A DNA stretch of 64,000 nucleotides from NCBI GenBank assembly GCA_043289735.1, contig CP171343.1, positions 1 through 64,000 of the forward strand, in the 5' to 3' direction. Shown here in pieces: positions 9,033 to 17,452 of the stretch (position 1 is its first letter; every line of letters starts with the position of its first letter). Origin of the DNA: Acetilactobacillus jinshanensis_A. GTDB lineage: Bacteria; Bacillota; Bacilli; Lactobacillales; Lactobacillaceae. The notes beneath the pieces are model-generated. The model worked only from the letters and a program-made list of their open reading frames with translations, did not search any database and was not told the origin of the DNA. The position numbers were made by a program, and so were the translations under genes.

Positions 9033-9365
9033 ATGGAAAATCGTAAATACGAAATTACTTACATCATTCGTCCTGATATCGATTCGGCCAGCAAAGATAA
9101 GTTAGTTAAGCGTTTCGATACCATTTTAAAGGCCAGCGGTGCTAAGATCGCTAGTTCTAAGGACTGGCAGAAGCGTCGTTTTGCATATCCAATTGATAAG
9201 TTCACTGAAGGTACTTATCACATTATCAACATGGAAACCGACAATCCAGCTGCTTTAGAAGAATTTGATCGTTTAGCTAAGTATGACGGTAATATCTTAC
9301 GTCATATGATCGTTAAACGTGATTACACTAAAGAAGCTCAAGACGATAAGAAAGCTGACAAGTAA
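9033..9365 (+). CDS. rpsF: 30S ribosomal protein S6
   Basis: S6 sits on the 30S platform with S18. The start is ATG 9033, eight bases after GGGAGGTG; a GTG at 9024 overlaps the ribosome-binding site. The product is about 110 residues with the ferredoxin-like fold seen as the opening strand MENRKYEITYIIRPD and KRRFAYPIDKFTEGTYH. The C-terminus is short and charged. It is first in the conserved rpsF-ssb-rpsR operon. Confidence 0.96.
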   Translation: MENRKYEITYIIRPDIDSASKDKLVKRFDTILKASGAKIASSKDWQKRRFAYPIDKFTEGTYHIINMETDNPAALEEFDRLAKYDGNILRHMIVKRDYTKEAQDDKKADK

Positions 9366-9406
9366 TTTTCAGTTTTTGATTGAATCGATAGAGAGGAGTG
9401 TTGCAT

Positions 9407-9938
9407 ATGATTAATCGTGCAACTCTAACCGGCCGCCTGACCAGAAACGTTGATTTGCGATACACTCCGAGCGGAGTTGCCGTGGGTAACTTCACGCTGG
9501 CAGTCGACCGTCAGTTTGTCAGCCGAAACGGTCAGCGTGGCGCTGATTTTATTCGGTGCGTCATCTGGCGAAAGTCCGCTGAAAACTTTGCTAACTTTAC
9601 CCATAAGGGTTCGTTAGTCGGAATTGACGGTCACATTCAGACCGGATCTTATCAGAATCAGCAGGGCCAGACCGTTTACACGACCGATGTCGTGGTTGAT
9701 AACTTTGCTTTGCTGGAAAGCAAGCAGCAGAGCCAGGCTCCAGGTCAGCCTAACGGTCCAGCAAATAAGGTCATGAACAACAACGCTCCTCAAAACGGTA
9801 ATCAGACCGGAACCATGAATCCGTTTGCGCCCAAGCCTAATAACGGTGGAAATAGGTAACGGGGGCAATAATAAAGATCCGTTCGCTAATTCTGGCAATA
9901 AAAAGATTGATATTTCCGATGATGATTTACCGTTTTAA
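9407..9938 (+). pseudogene. ssb: Single-stranded DNA-binding protein, C-terminal frameshift
   Basis: SSB coats single-stranded DNA, and its acidic C-terminal tip docks repair and replication partners. ATG 9407 follows GAGAGGAGTG. The OB fold is intact (MINRATLTGRLTRNVDLRY ... GSYQNQQGQTVYTTDVV), as is the Gln/Asn/Gly-rich linker. The open frame stops at 9859 after NNGGNR. Removing one base near 9852 restores the frame: GNGGNNKDPFANSG, then the invariant tip DISDDDLPF and TAA at 9936-9938. A one-base insertion therefore deletes the essential tip. This is either a sequencing error or a severe lesion. The gene lies between rpsF and rpsR as usual. Confidence 0.9.
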
Positions 9939-9984
9939 AGTTTAAAAACTTTCCAGGAATTCGTTTTAGAGGAGGTAAATCAAT

Positions 9985-10206
9985 ATGGCATTCAGAAGAC
10001 ATCGTAAGATTGACTTTATCGCTGCCAATCACATTAATTACATCGACTACAAAGACGTTAACCTTTTAAGAAGATTCGTTTCTGAAAAGGGTAAGATTTT
10101 ACCGCGTCGTGTTACTGGCACCAGTGCTAAGAACCAGCGTCGTTTAACGGTAGCGATTAAACGAGCTCGAATCATGGGCTTGATGCCATTCGTTACCGAA
10201 GAATAA
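9985..10206 (+). CDS. rpsR: 30S ribosomal protein S18
   Basis: S18 pairs with S6 on the 30S platform. The 73-residue product starts at ATG 9985 after AGAGGAGG and carries the whole family core: IDYKDVNLLRRF, GKILPRRVTGTSAKNQRR and the ending KRARIMGLMPF. The N-terminus is a few residues shorter than in some relatives. It is the last gene of the operon, followed by a strong terminator. Confidence 0.96.
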   Translation: MAFRRHRKIDFIAANHINYIDYKDVNLLRRFVSEKGKILPRRVTGTSAKNQRRLTVAIKRARIMGLMPFVTEE

Positions 10207-10227
10207 TTTGAAATTAATTTAAAATTA

Positions 10228-10266
10228 GCGCTTGATTATGGGAATCATAATCAGGCGTTTTTTGTT
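10228..10266 (+). terminator. Terminator after rpsR
   Basis: The stem CGCTTGATTATG / CATAATCAGGCG (10229-10240 and 10246-10257, one G-U pair) is followed by TTTTTTTG. Confidence 0.9.
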
Positions 10267-10275
10267 TTCGGCGCT

Positions 10276-10306
10276 TTGGCGGATTTCCGTTGGGTTGTGA
10301 TAAAAT
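10276..10306 (+). promoter_or_regulatory. Putative promoter of gdpP-rplI-dnaB
   Basis: An extended -10, TGTGATAAAAT (TAAAAT at 10301-10306), lies 31 bases before the gdpP start. A weak -35, TTGGCG, lies at 10276-10281 with a 19-base spacer. Confidence 0.45.
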
Positions 10307-10337
10307 ATACCTAAAGTGATGTCAGAGAAGGATTCTT

Positions 10338-12371
10338 ATGAAAAAATTATTCGCGAAGCACGGCCTGCCGCCGTTTCTTGGTAATCGGAATTTAAACTGG
10401 GTAACGTTATTTATTTCGATTTTTTCGATTATCGCCATCGTGACGGGGGTTCTGTATAACGCGTGTATTGGGATGGTGGTCTCCTTTAACGCCATGAACC
10501 GGGTTGGTACCGGTGCATATCGATACTTGTCAGACGTTACGTATCAGGTTCATCGTGGTGAACAGGATAGTTTACTAGAAATGCCGCTAGGTGTGCTGAT
10601 TTTAGACCGTAATCATCAGATTGCCTGGGTCAACCCTTATTTGCAGTCGTATTTTCGTTACCCTAACGTTTTAGGAAAACGTTTGAATGACGCCGCTCCG
10701 GGATTAAAATCGCTGATTAATCAATACTGGGATTCTAATCAGCGGCATGAGGTAACTTGGAATCATCATCGCTTCATAATCTTAATCCAAAAGGCTTATC
10801 GAACGATCTACCTGCTCGATATTACGCCCTACTACAACGTTAAATTAAAAGCCCGGGGCAAACAGTTATCGATGGGTGAAATCTTCCTGGATAACTATGC
10901 TGAAGTCACCCAGTCGATGTCTGACCAAGACGTTTCGAATCTGCATAATTACGTAACGAATGAATTATCCAAATGGGCTCGTCATTTTGAGATCTATTTA
11001 AAGCCTCTGGATGCCGACCATTTTATGATTTTGGGCTACACTAAAGCTTTACCTAACGTGGAAGCCGATAAATTTAAGATTTTGGATCAGATTCGTAACC
11101 ATACCTCAAAGCGAAATTTACCGCTAACGTTGAGTATCGGAATTGCCTACGGTGATGATAAATTAGATCGTTTAGCTAAACAGGCCCAAAGTGATTTGAA
11201 TCTGGCCCTGGGTCGAGGCGGTGATCAGGTCGTAGTTAAAGCTCGTGACCAACAGGCCCGCTTTTACGGTGGTAAGACCAACCCGATGGAAAAGCGGACC
11301 CGGGTTCGGGCCCGAATGACTTCGCAGGCTTTACAGGAATTGATGAAGGAATCTGATCAGGTCTTCGTTCAGGGCCACATGCACCCGGATATGGATGCCT
11401 TAGGTGCCTGTCTGGGGATTCATCGGATTGCCCGAATGAACCATAAGAAATGCTGGATCGTGCTGCAGCCCGAAAAGCGCCATTCTGACGTTCAGGAATT
11501 ATTAAATAAGATTAAAACGGATCCCAAGATTGCGGATGCCTTTATTTCACCGGCGGATGCCGTAAAAAAGGCTACGAACCAGAGTATCCTGGTCATGGTC
11601 GATCACTCGAAGCCAAGCATCAGTATTTCGCAAAAACTTTTTCAGCGGCTGCGGAACCGAATTGTCGTTATTGATCACCACCGGCGCGGTGAAGAATTTC
11701 CGGCCCACCCGCTGCTGGTTTATATTGAGCCCTATGCTTCGTCGGCGTGTGAATTGATTACCGAAATGATCGGTTACCAATCACAGGCGGAGCCCATTAA
11801 TAAAATTGAAGCTACGGCCATGCTGAGCGGAATCGTTACCGATACCCAGTCGTTCTCGGTCCGAACGGGGACCCGAACTTTCGACGCCGCAAGTTATCTT
11901 CGCTCTGCCGGAGCTGACGTGGCTTTAATGCATCGGTTCATGAAGGAAGATCTAAACAGTTATCTGGACCGTGATCATTTGATTTCCCGCGTTGAACTTA
12001 ATCATCCCCATAACGTTGCTTTAGTCATGGGTGAAGAAAATCGGGTCTACGATCCGGTTACCGCGGCGCAGGCGGCTAATTCCTTATTGAGCGTTAACGG
12101 CGTCGTGGCTTCGTTCGTGGCTACTAAGCGTCCCGATGGTTCGATCGGAATTTCAGCCCGAAGTGATGGTTCGTTCAACGTTCAATTGATTATGGAGCGT
12201 CTTGGTGGCGGGGGTCACTTGTCTAGCGGCGCGACCCAGATCAAAGACGTTTCGATGGATAAAATTCAGACGATGCTTCAGAGCGCCATCAAAAAGGTTA
12301 ATCAGCAGGAAAGAATTAGAGAAGGGACGATGTTTTATGAAGGTTATTTTTACACAAGACGTTGCTGGTAA
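10338..12371 (+). CDS. gdpP: Cyclic-di-AMP phosphodiesterase GdpP
   Basis: GdpP is the membrane enzyme that hydrolyses c-di-AMP to pApA and so tunes potassium and osmolyte transport and wall stress. The 677-residue product shows two N-terminal membrane helices (about residues 22-60), a PAS domain (LLEMPLGVLILDRNHQIAWV), a degenerate GGDEF domain (ending ALGRGGDQVVVK), and DHH-DHHA1. Catalytic motifs visible are HMHPDMDALG, VMVDHSKP, VVIDHHRRGE and the late GGGGHLSSGA. ATG 10338 follows GAGAAGGATT. The 3' end overlaps rplI by 35 bases, indicating translational coupling; the last residues are simply the overlap in another frame. Confidence 0.95.
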   Translation: MKKLFAKHGLPPFLGNRNLNWVTLFISIFSIIAIVTGVLYNACIGMVVSFNAMNRVGTGAYRYLSDVTYQVHRGEQDSLLEMPLGVLILDRNHQIAWVNPYLQSYFRYPNVLGKRLNDAAPGLKSLINQYWDSNQRHEVTWNHHRFIILIQKAYRTIYLLDITPYYNVKLKARGKQLSMGEIFLDNYAEVTQSMSDQDVSNLHNYVTNELSKWARHFEIYLKPLDADHFMILGYTKALPNVEADKFKILDQIRNHTSKRNLPLTLSIGIAYGDDKLDRLAKQAQSDLNLALGRGGDQVVVKARDQQARFYGGKTNPMEKRTRVRARMTSQALQELMKESDQVFVQGHMHPDMDALGACLGIHRIARMNHKKCWIVLQPEKRHSDVQELLNKIKTDPKIADAFISPADAVKKATNQSILVMVDHSKPSISISQKLFQRLRNRIVVIDHHRRGEEFPAHPLLVYIEPYASSACELITEMIGYQSQAEPINKIEATAMLSGIVTDTQSFSVRTGTRTFDAASYLRSAGADVALMHRFMKEDLNSYLDRDHLISRVELNHPHNVALVMGEENRVYDPVTAAQAANSLLSVNGVVASFVATKRPDGSIGISARSDGSFNVQLIMERLGGGGHLSSGATQIKDVSMDKIQTMLQSAIKKVNQQERIREGTMFYEGYFYTRRCW

Positions 12372-12792
12372 GGGTCAGCGCGGTGAAGTTAAAAACGTTG
12401 CTGCCGGCTATGCCCAGAATTTTTTAATTCGAACGGGTAAAGCTCGTCGAGCTACTAAAGCGACCGTTAGTAAATTAAGGGCTCAAAAGCATGCTGAAAA
12501 CCGTAACGAAGCCCAGGCCGTTAAAAACGCTAAAGACTTAAAGGCTAAATTAGAAAGCGGTAAATGCGTCGTTGAATTAGGTGCCAAATGCGGTAAAGAC
12601 GGCCGTCTGTTCGGTTCCGTCACCAGTAAGCAGATCGTTCAGGGGATGAAGAAACAGCACGGTATCACGTTAAATAAGCGTAAGCTGAACTTAAAAGACC
12701 CGATCCGGACCCTGGGCTATATGAACGTACCCGTTAAGCTCCATAAGGGCGTAAAGGCTAACGTTCGGGTTCACGTTACCCAGAAGAAGTAA
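12337..12792 (+). CDS. rplI: 50S ribosomal protein L9
   Basis: L9 is a two-domain 50S protein joined by a long helix. ATG 12337 is preceded by GAGAAGGGA. The 151-residue product begins MKVIFTQDVAGKGQRGEVK and contains the N-terminal signature GYAQNFLIRTGKA; the basic helix and the C-terminal domain GKDGRLFGSVT follow. Its start overlaps the end of gdpP. An in-frame upstream extension to 12202 is gdpP sequence read out of frame and is not used. Confidence 0.95.
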   Translation: MKVIFTQDVAGKGQRGEVKNVAAGYAQNFLIRTGKARRATKATVSKLRAQKHAENRNEAQAVKNAKDLKAKLESGKCVVELGAKCGKDGRLFGSVTSKQIVQGMKKQHGITLNKRKLNLKDPIRTLGYMNVPVKLHKGVKANVRVHVTQKK

Positions 12793-12818
12793 ATCACTTT
12801 ATAGATTAAGGTCGTTAA

Positions 12819-14261
12819 TTGATAATGAATAACGATACATTAGTTGCCCGAACCCCGCCGCACGATAGTAATGCGGAACAGGCCGTCTTGGGGGCCGTTT
12901 TCTTGGATAATAAGTCCTGGCCTGAGGTTATGGAATACCTTAAGCCCCATGATTTTTACCGCCGGGCCCATCAGTATATTTTTGCGGGGATGGTCGATCT
13001 CAGTGATCGAAATAAAGCGATCGATTCGGTTACCATGCCGGATCTTTTAAACGCTAAGCATCAATTAACCGCCGTGGGCGGCTATAAATACATTGCTAAA
13101 TTAGCCGAATCGGTACCGACGGCGGCTAACGTGGTGTACTACGCGAAGATCGTTCATGATAAAGCTATTTCGCGACGTTTGATTAGAGCTGCCGACGAAA
13201 TTGCTCAAGAAGGCTATTCTCAGCAGGATAACGTTGAAGATCAGTTAGATAACGCTGAGAGCCGGATTCTTAACGTTTCTCAGGCGCAAGATACCAACGG
13301 CTTAACCAGTATCGATGACATTATCGATTCTGCTTATACGCATATTGAGCGGTTATCCAAAAATCATAGCGACGTGACCGGTTTATCAACGGGATATCCG
13401 GCGATCGATAAGTTAACGACCGGTTTTCATAAGGGTGAATTTGTGATCGTTGCCGCTCGCCCGGCCATGGGTAAAACCACCTTTGCATTGAACGTGGCCC
13501 AGAACGTGGCGACTAACACTGGTAAGACCGTTGCCGTCTTTAGTTTAGAAATGGGTTCTGAATCCTTAGTCGATCGGATGATCTGTGCTCAGGGCAACAT
13601 TAAGGCCGGTCATTTACGAACCGGTAAATTAACGACGGGTGATTGGAAAAACGTGGTTGCTGCCGTCGGCAGCCTATCGGGTACTAACGTTTATATCGAC
13701 GATACGCCCGGGATTAACATTTCTTCGATTTTAGCCCGTTCCCGTCGGTTAGCTGAAGAAAAGAAAAACCTGGGCTTGATCGTGGTCGATTATCTTCAAT
13801 TGGTTGAAGGTAACGATAAAGAAAGCCGTCAGCAGGAAGTTTCCGAAGTTTCCCGGCAGCTAAAGAAACTGGCTAAAGAACTTAACGTACCGGTATTAGC
13901 GCTATCTCAGTTGTCACGAAGCGTCGAACAGCGAGAAGATAAACGACCGGTCTTAAGTGATATTCGTGAATCTGGATCGATTGAACAGGATGCTGATATC
14001 GTTTCGTTCCTTTACCGAAAAGATTATTATGAACGTGATAAGGACGTCGGTAATCCTAAGAATCCGAATCCAAAGCCGAAGACTGGGAATGACGCTAGTG
14101 ATACTGAATTCATTATCGAAAAGAACCGTTCTGGTCCACGTGGAACCGTTCATTTGATGTTCTTAAAGGCTTATAACAAGTTTTCGTCAATCATTGCTAA
14201 GCCGGAGCTTACATTAGCCAAAATAAAAAGGAGTTCGATTTTTTCGAACTCCTTTTTATAA
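12819..14261 (+). CDS. dnaB: Replicative DNA helicase DnaB
   Basis: DnaB is the hexameric replicative helicase. The N-terminal domain begins TPPHDSNAEQAVLGAVFLD; the RecA-like domain has Walker A ARPAMGKTTFALN, Walker B VDYLQLVEG, and the DIRESGSIEQDAD and FIIEKNRSGPRGT motifs. Two starts are possible: TTG 12819, best spaced from AAGG at 12808, or ATG 12825. The C-terminus is odd: after AYNKFSSIIAKPEL the frame has no stop and runs through the rho-independent terminator hairpin, ending only at 14261. A lost stop or small frameshift just before the terminator is likely, adding roughly 15 residues. Confidence 0.93.
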   Translation: MIMNNDTLVARTPPHDSNAEQAVLGAVFLDNKSWPEVMEYLKPHDFYRRAHQYIFAGMVDLSDRNKAIDSVTMPDLLNAKHQLTAVGGYKYIAKLAESVPTAANVVYYAKIVHDKAISRRLIRAADEIAQEGYSQQDNVEDQLDNAESRILNVSQAQDTNGLTSIDDIIDSAYTHIERLSKNHSDVTGLSTGYPAIDKLTTGFHKGEFVIVAARPAMGKTTFALNVAQNVATNTGKTVAVFSLEMGSESLVDRMICAQGNIKAGHLRTGKLTTGDWKNVVAAVGSLSGTNVYIDDTPGINISSILARSRRLAEEKKNLGLIVVDYLQLVEGNDKESRQQEVSEVSRQLKKLAKELNVPVLALSQLSRSVEQREDKRPVLSDIRESGSIEQDADIVSFLYRKDYYERDKDVGNPKNPNPKPKTGNDASDTEFIIEKNRSGPRGTVHLMFLKAYNKFSSIIAKPELTLAKIKRSSIFSNSFL

Positions 14262-14446
14262 AAATAGTAAAGAAAATAAATCACCCCGACAACGCCCCAG
14301 AAGAGTCTGACCAGTTCGATCGCGACGTTCAAGTTCGGGTTGCTTAGTAGGGCTAACGACATCACGCTGGAGTCGGCTAATAGATATCCGGAAATGATAA
14401 GCATAACGATGCTTATGAAGATATCCGTCCAAGCTCTGAATTTCAT
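14171..14446 (-). CDS. Small membrane protein convergent with dnaB
   Basis: I do not recognise this protein. It starts at an ATG preceded by TAAGGACTGATCATC, a good ribosome-binding site. It begins MKFRAWTDIFISIVMLIISG and has two clear membrane helices (about residues 8-27 and 42-62). The last 25 or so residues are encoded by the shared terminator and the antisense of dnaB, so the true product was probably about 65 residues and has lost its stop. Such small two-helix proteins after dnaB are common in lactobacilli, but no function is known to me. Confidence 0.55.
   Translation of the reverse strand: MKFRAWTDIFISIVMLIISGYLLADSSVMSLALLSNPNLNVAIELVRLFWGVVGVIYFLYYFYKKEFEKIELLFILANVSSGLAMIDENLL
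14225..14259 (+). terminator. Bidirectional terminator between dnaB and a convergent gene
   Basis: AAAAAGGAGTTCG / CGAACTCCTTTTT forms a 13-bp stem with A- and T-runs on both sides, so it works on both strands. No stop codon occurs before it on either strand, so both converging frames are translated through it. Confidence 0.88.
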
Positions 14447-14520
14447 GATGATCAGTCCTTATAGAAAAAAGCAGTAACCATAAATTGATGATTACTACTT
14501 TTTATCGAACGTTAAATTAG

Positions 14521-14594
14521 TGGACTGTGAGGGGTTCGAACCCTCGACCCTCTGATTAAGAGTCAGATGCTCTAGCCAGCTGAGCTAACAGTCC
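14521..14594 (-). tRNA. tRNA-Lys (anticodon CUU)
   Basis: The reverse strand folds as a full cloverleaf: acceptor GGACTGT / ACAGTCC with discriminator A, D arm GCTC...GAGC, anticodon stem TCTGA / TCAGA with loop CTCTTAA (anticodon CUU, reading AAG), and T arm GAGGG-TTCGAAC-CCCTC. CCA is not encoded. It lies between dnaB and walR. Confidence 0.95.
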
Positions 14595-14703
14595 ATAAAT
14601 ATTAGTGCTCTCTCACACAACAATTATTATATTATCACAAATACTTAGATGTGCAACCATCTACTTTAAAAAAGTGCTTTTAATGAAATTGCAATCTAAA
14701 GCG

Positions 14704-14712
14704 TGATATAAT
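14704..14712 (+). promoter_or_regulatory. Extended -10 promoter of the walR operon
   Basis: TGATATAAT (TATAAT at 14707-14712) is a perfect extended -10 in a long AT-rich leader 126 bases before walR. The -35 is weak (TGAAAT at 14684). Confidence 0.6.
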
Positions 14713-14838
14713 ATAGCCATATCAAGGACTACGGTTAAAATATTAGTCCTGATAAATTAGAAAAGCAAACGATAATTTAAAAGAAATTGTTTAAAAAACG
14801 TTCAATAATTTTGAAATTTACTTTTAGGGGAAATTAAT

Positions 14839-15552
14839 ATGGCTAAAATATTAGTTGTTGATGATGAAAAACCGATTACTGATATCGAAAAATTTAATTT
14901 AGAAAAAGAAGGCTATCAGGTTTCGGTCGCTTACGACGGTGAAGAAGCCTTAAAAAAGGTTAAAGCTGAAAATCCGGACTTAATTATCCTGGATTTAATG
15001 TTACCTAAGATTGACGGTCTGGAAGTTGCTCGTGAAGTCCGTAAGACCTATGATATGCCGATTATCATGGTTACCGCTAAGGATTCGGAACTAGATAAGG
15101 TTCTGGGCCTAGAGATCGGTGCGGATGATTACGTTACCAAACCGTTTTCGAATCGTGAATTAGTGGCCCGGGTCAAGGCTAATTTACGTCGCCAGCGGAC
15201 CAATAGTCGTCACGCCAAGAAAGAGGACCGCGGTGAAAAGGATATTAAAGTCGGTGACTTAGTTATTCATCCGCAGTCCTATTCCGTTACTAAAAAGGGT
15301 AAAACGATTGATTTAACCCATCGTGAATTCGAACTCCTGCATTATCTTGCCGAGCATATTGGCCAGGTTATGACCCGTGAACATTTGTTGCAGACCGTTT
15401 GGGGCTATGATTACTTCGGTGACGTTCGAACGGTTGACGTAACCGTTCGTCGTTTACGTGAAAAGATTGAAGACGACCCCAGTCACCCGATGTATTTAGT
15501 AACCCGACGTGGGGTTGGTTATTACCTTAAGGATTCTAATCAAACTAATTAA
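14839..15552 (+). CDS. walR: Cell-wall response regulator WalR
   Basis: WalR (YycF) is the OmpR-type regulator of autolysins and wall metabolism, usually essential in Firmicutes. The 237-residue product has a receiver domain (ILVVDDEKPI, phospho-acceptor Asp in LIILDLMLP, Lys in VTKPF) and a winged-helix effector domain (LTHREFELLHYLAEHIG ... VDVTVRRLREKIEDD ... TRRGVGYYL). ATG follows TAGGGGAAATTAAT. It leads the walRKHIJ-htrA operon. Confidence 0.97.
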   Translation: MAKILVVDDEKPITDIEKFNLEKEGYQVSVAYDGEEALKKVKAENPDLIILDLMLPKIDGLEVAREVRKTYDMPIIMVTAKDSELDKVLGLEIGADDYVTKPFSNRELVARVKANLRRQRTNSRHAKKEDRGEKDIKVGDLVIHPQSYSVTKKGKTIDLTHREFELLHYLAEHIGQVMTREHLLQTVWGYDYFGDVRTVDVTVRRLREKIEDDPSHPMYLVTRRGVGYYLKDSNQTN

Positions 15553-15586
15553 TTTCTTCCAGATTATTTGAGGGGCGTTCTGGATC

Positions 15587-17452
15587 TTGAATAATCACAT
15601 TAAATTCTTTCATTCGATTCATTTTAAAATTGCGTTGGTCTTCGCTCTAATCCTTTTAATTTCGTTAGAAGTTGTGGGTGCCGTTTTCGTTAGCCAATTA
15701 GAAAAGAAAAACGTGACCCAGTATGAGCGTCAGGTCCAGTTGCCGACGTATGTCGACCGTTCGATTACGAGTCAGTTAGACCGTAAGAATCAGCCAAGTG
15801 CTAACCGTAAGATTCATATGTTATTGTCTGACACTAACAATAACAGTGCTAATCAAGTTCAGGTTATTGATACTAAAGGGACCATTCGAGGCACTAATCA
15901 GATTGATAACAGGAGCGTCGTGGGTCAGAAGACGACTGATCATGATGTTAAAGATGCTTTGTATCATGGTAAAAATGTTAATAAGACCACGTATAACAGT
16001 CAAAACGCGACCCGTTACTATACGGCCGTTATTCCTCTAATTCGAAGCCAAAATAATAACACGGTCGGTGCGATCTACATTCGGGCCAGTTTAAATCCCG
16101 TTTATAAAACGATTGATAGCATCACCTTTATCTATCTATTAGCTGCTTTGATTACGATTTTGATTGGACTGTTAGTTGCCATCGTAATTTCACGGGCCAT
16201 TACCCGACCGATTGATGAAATGAAAAAGCAGACGATTCAGATTGCCCACGGTGATTATTCCGGTCACGTTCATGTGTATGGTCAGGATGAATTAGGTCAG
16301 TTAGCGGAAGCCGTTAATAATCTTTCCGTTAAGGTCCGTGAATCCCAGGAATCGACTGAATCCGAACGCCGTCAGTTAGATTCCGTCTTGACGCATATGA
16401 ATGACGGAGTCTTAGCTACGGATCGCTGGGGTCGAGTTACGATTTCGAACGCTAAAGCTCTAGATTTTTTGAATCTTCATAGTGAAAACGTGATCGGGCA
16501 CCCGATTTTACAAGTATTAGGCGTTAATAAGAAGTATTCGATCCGGCGTTTATTTGAACATCCGCATAAAATTCAATTAGATTTATCTAATCATCACCGT
16601 GAATTAATCCTGAATGCGCATTTTTCGCTGGTTCAGCGAAATTCGGGCTTCATTAACGGTTTAGTCTGTGTTCTGCATGACGTTACTGAACAGGAAAAGA
16701 TTGATGAAGATCGTAAGCGGTTCGTTTCCAACGTTTCTCATGAATTAAGGACGCCGTTGACCAGTGTTCACGCTTATTTAGAAACGTTGATTGCCGGAGC
16801 CTGGAAAGATAAGGACGTCGCTCCGCACTTTATGCAGGTCGCTCAAAACGAAACGGACCGGATGATTCGGATGGTCCGTAATCTATTGACGTTATCCCGA
16901 ATGGATTCCGGTCGTCAGCATATGAATCCGGAATTAACTAATCTGAACGAATTAATGGATCACATCATTAAGCACTATCAGTTAATGATTAAAAATGGTG
17001 ATCAAATTGAGCCGAATTTAAAGGTTGATAATAATTACCAAATTGTTGAAAAGTTTACGAGTCGGACGTTATGGGTCGAAATTGATCCCGACCGGTTTAC
17101 TCAAGTTATTGATAATATTATGAATAACGCCCTTAAGTATTCACCGTCCGGTGGCACCATTACCTGTTCGTTATATGATACGCATAATCGGGTGATGTTA
17201 AGTATTGCTGATCAAGGAATTGGAATTCCGCGGGATGCCCAGGATCATATCTTTGACCGCTTTTACCGGGTTGATAAATCCAGGACCCGCGCCAGCGGGG
17301 GAACTGGGTTAGGCCTATCAATCTGTAAAGATATTGTTGAAGCCTTAGGCGGCAGTATCTGGGTCGAAAGTGTTGAAGGCCACGGTTCGACCTTTTATAT
17401 TTCCTTGCCGTATGAACCAATGAAGGAGAATTTATGGGATGCACGTAATTAA
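15587..17452 (+). CDS. walK: Cell-wall sensor histidine kinase WalK
   Basis: WalK phosphorylates WalR in response to wall or lipid II status. The 621-residue product starts at TTG 15587 after GAGGGGCG. Order of parts: membrane helix about 13-34; an extracellular Cache/PAS-like domain; a second helix about 180-202; HAMP (RPIDEMKKQTIQIAHGDYSG); a cytoplasmic PAS; HisKA with FVSNVSHELRTPLTS (His is the phospho-acceptor); HATPase with NALKYSP, DQGIGIP and GGTGLGLSI. Its end overlaps the next gene by 14 bases, so they are translationally coupled. Confidence 0.97.
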   Translation: MNNHIKFFHSIHFKIALVFALILLISLEVVGAVFVSQLEKKNVTQYERQVQLPTYVDRSITSQLDRKNQPSANRKIHMLLSDTNNNSANQVQVIDTKGTIRGTNQIDNRSVVGQKTTDHDVKDALYHGKNVNKTTYNSQNATRYYTAVIPLIRSQNNNTVGAIYIRASLNPVYKTIDSITFIYLLAALITILIGLLVAIVISRAITRPIDEMKKQTIQIAHGDYSGHVHVYGQDELGQLAEAVNNLSVKVRESQESTESERRQLDSVLTHMNDGVLATDRWGRVTISNAKALDFLNLHSENVIGHPILQVLGVNKKYSIRRLFEHPHKIQLDLSNHHRELILNAHFSLVQRNSGFINGLVCVLHDVTEQEKIDEDRKRFVSNVSHELRTPLTSVHAYLETLIAGAWKDKDVAPHFMQVAQNETDRMIRMVRNLLTLSRMDSGRQHMNPELTNLNELMDHIIKHYQLMIKNGDQIEPNLKVDNNYQIVEKFTSRTLWVEIDPDRFTQVIDNIMNNALKYSPSGGTITCSLYDTHNRVMLSIADQGIGIPRDAQDHIFDRFYRVDKSRTRASGGTGLGLSICKDIVEALGGSIWVESVEGHGSTFYISLPYEPMKENLWDARN

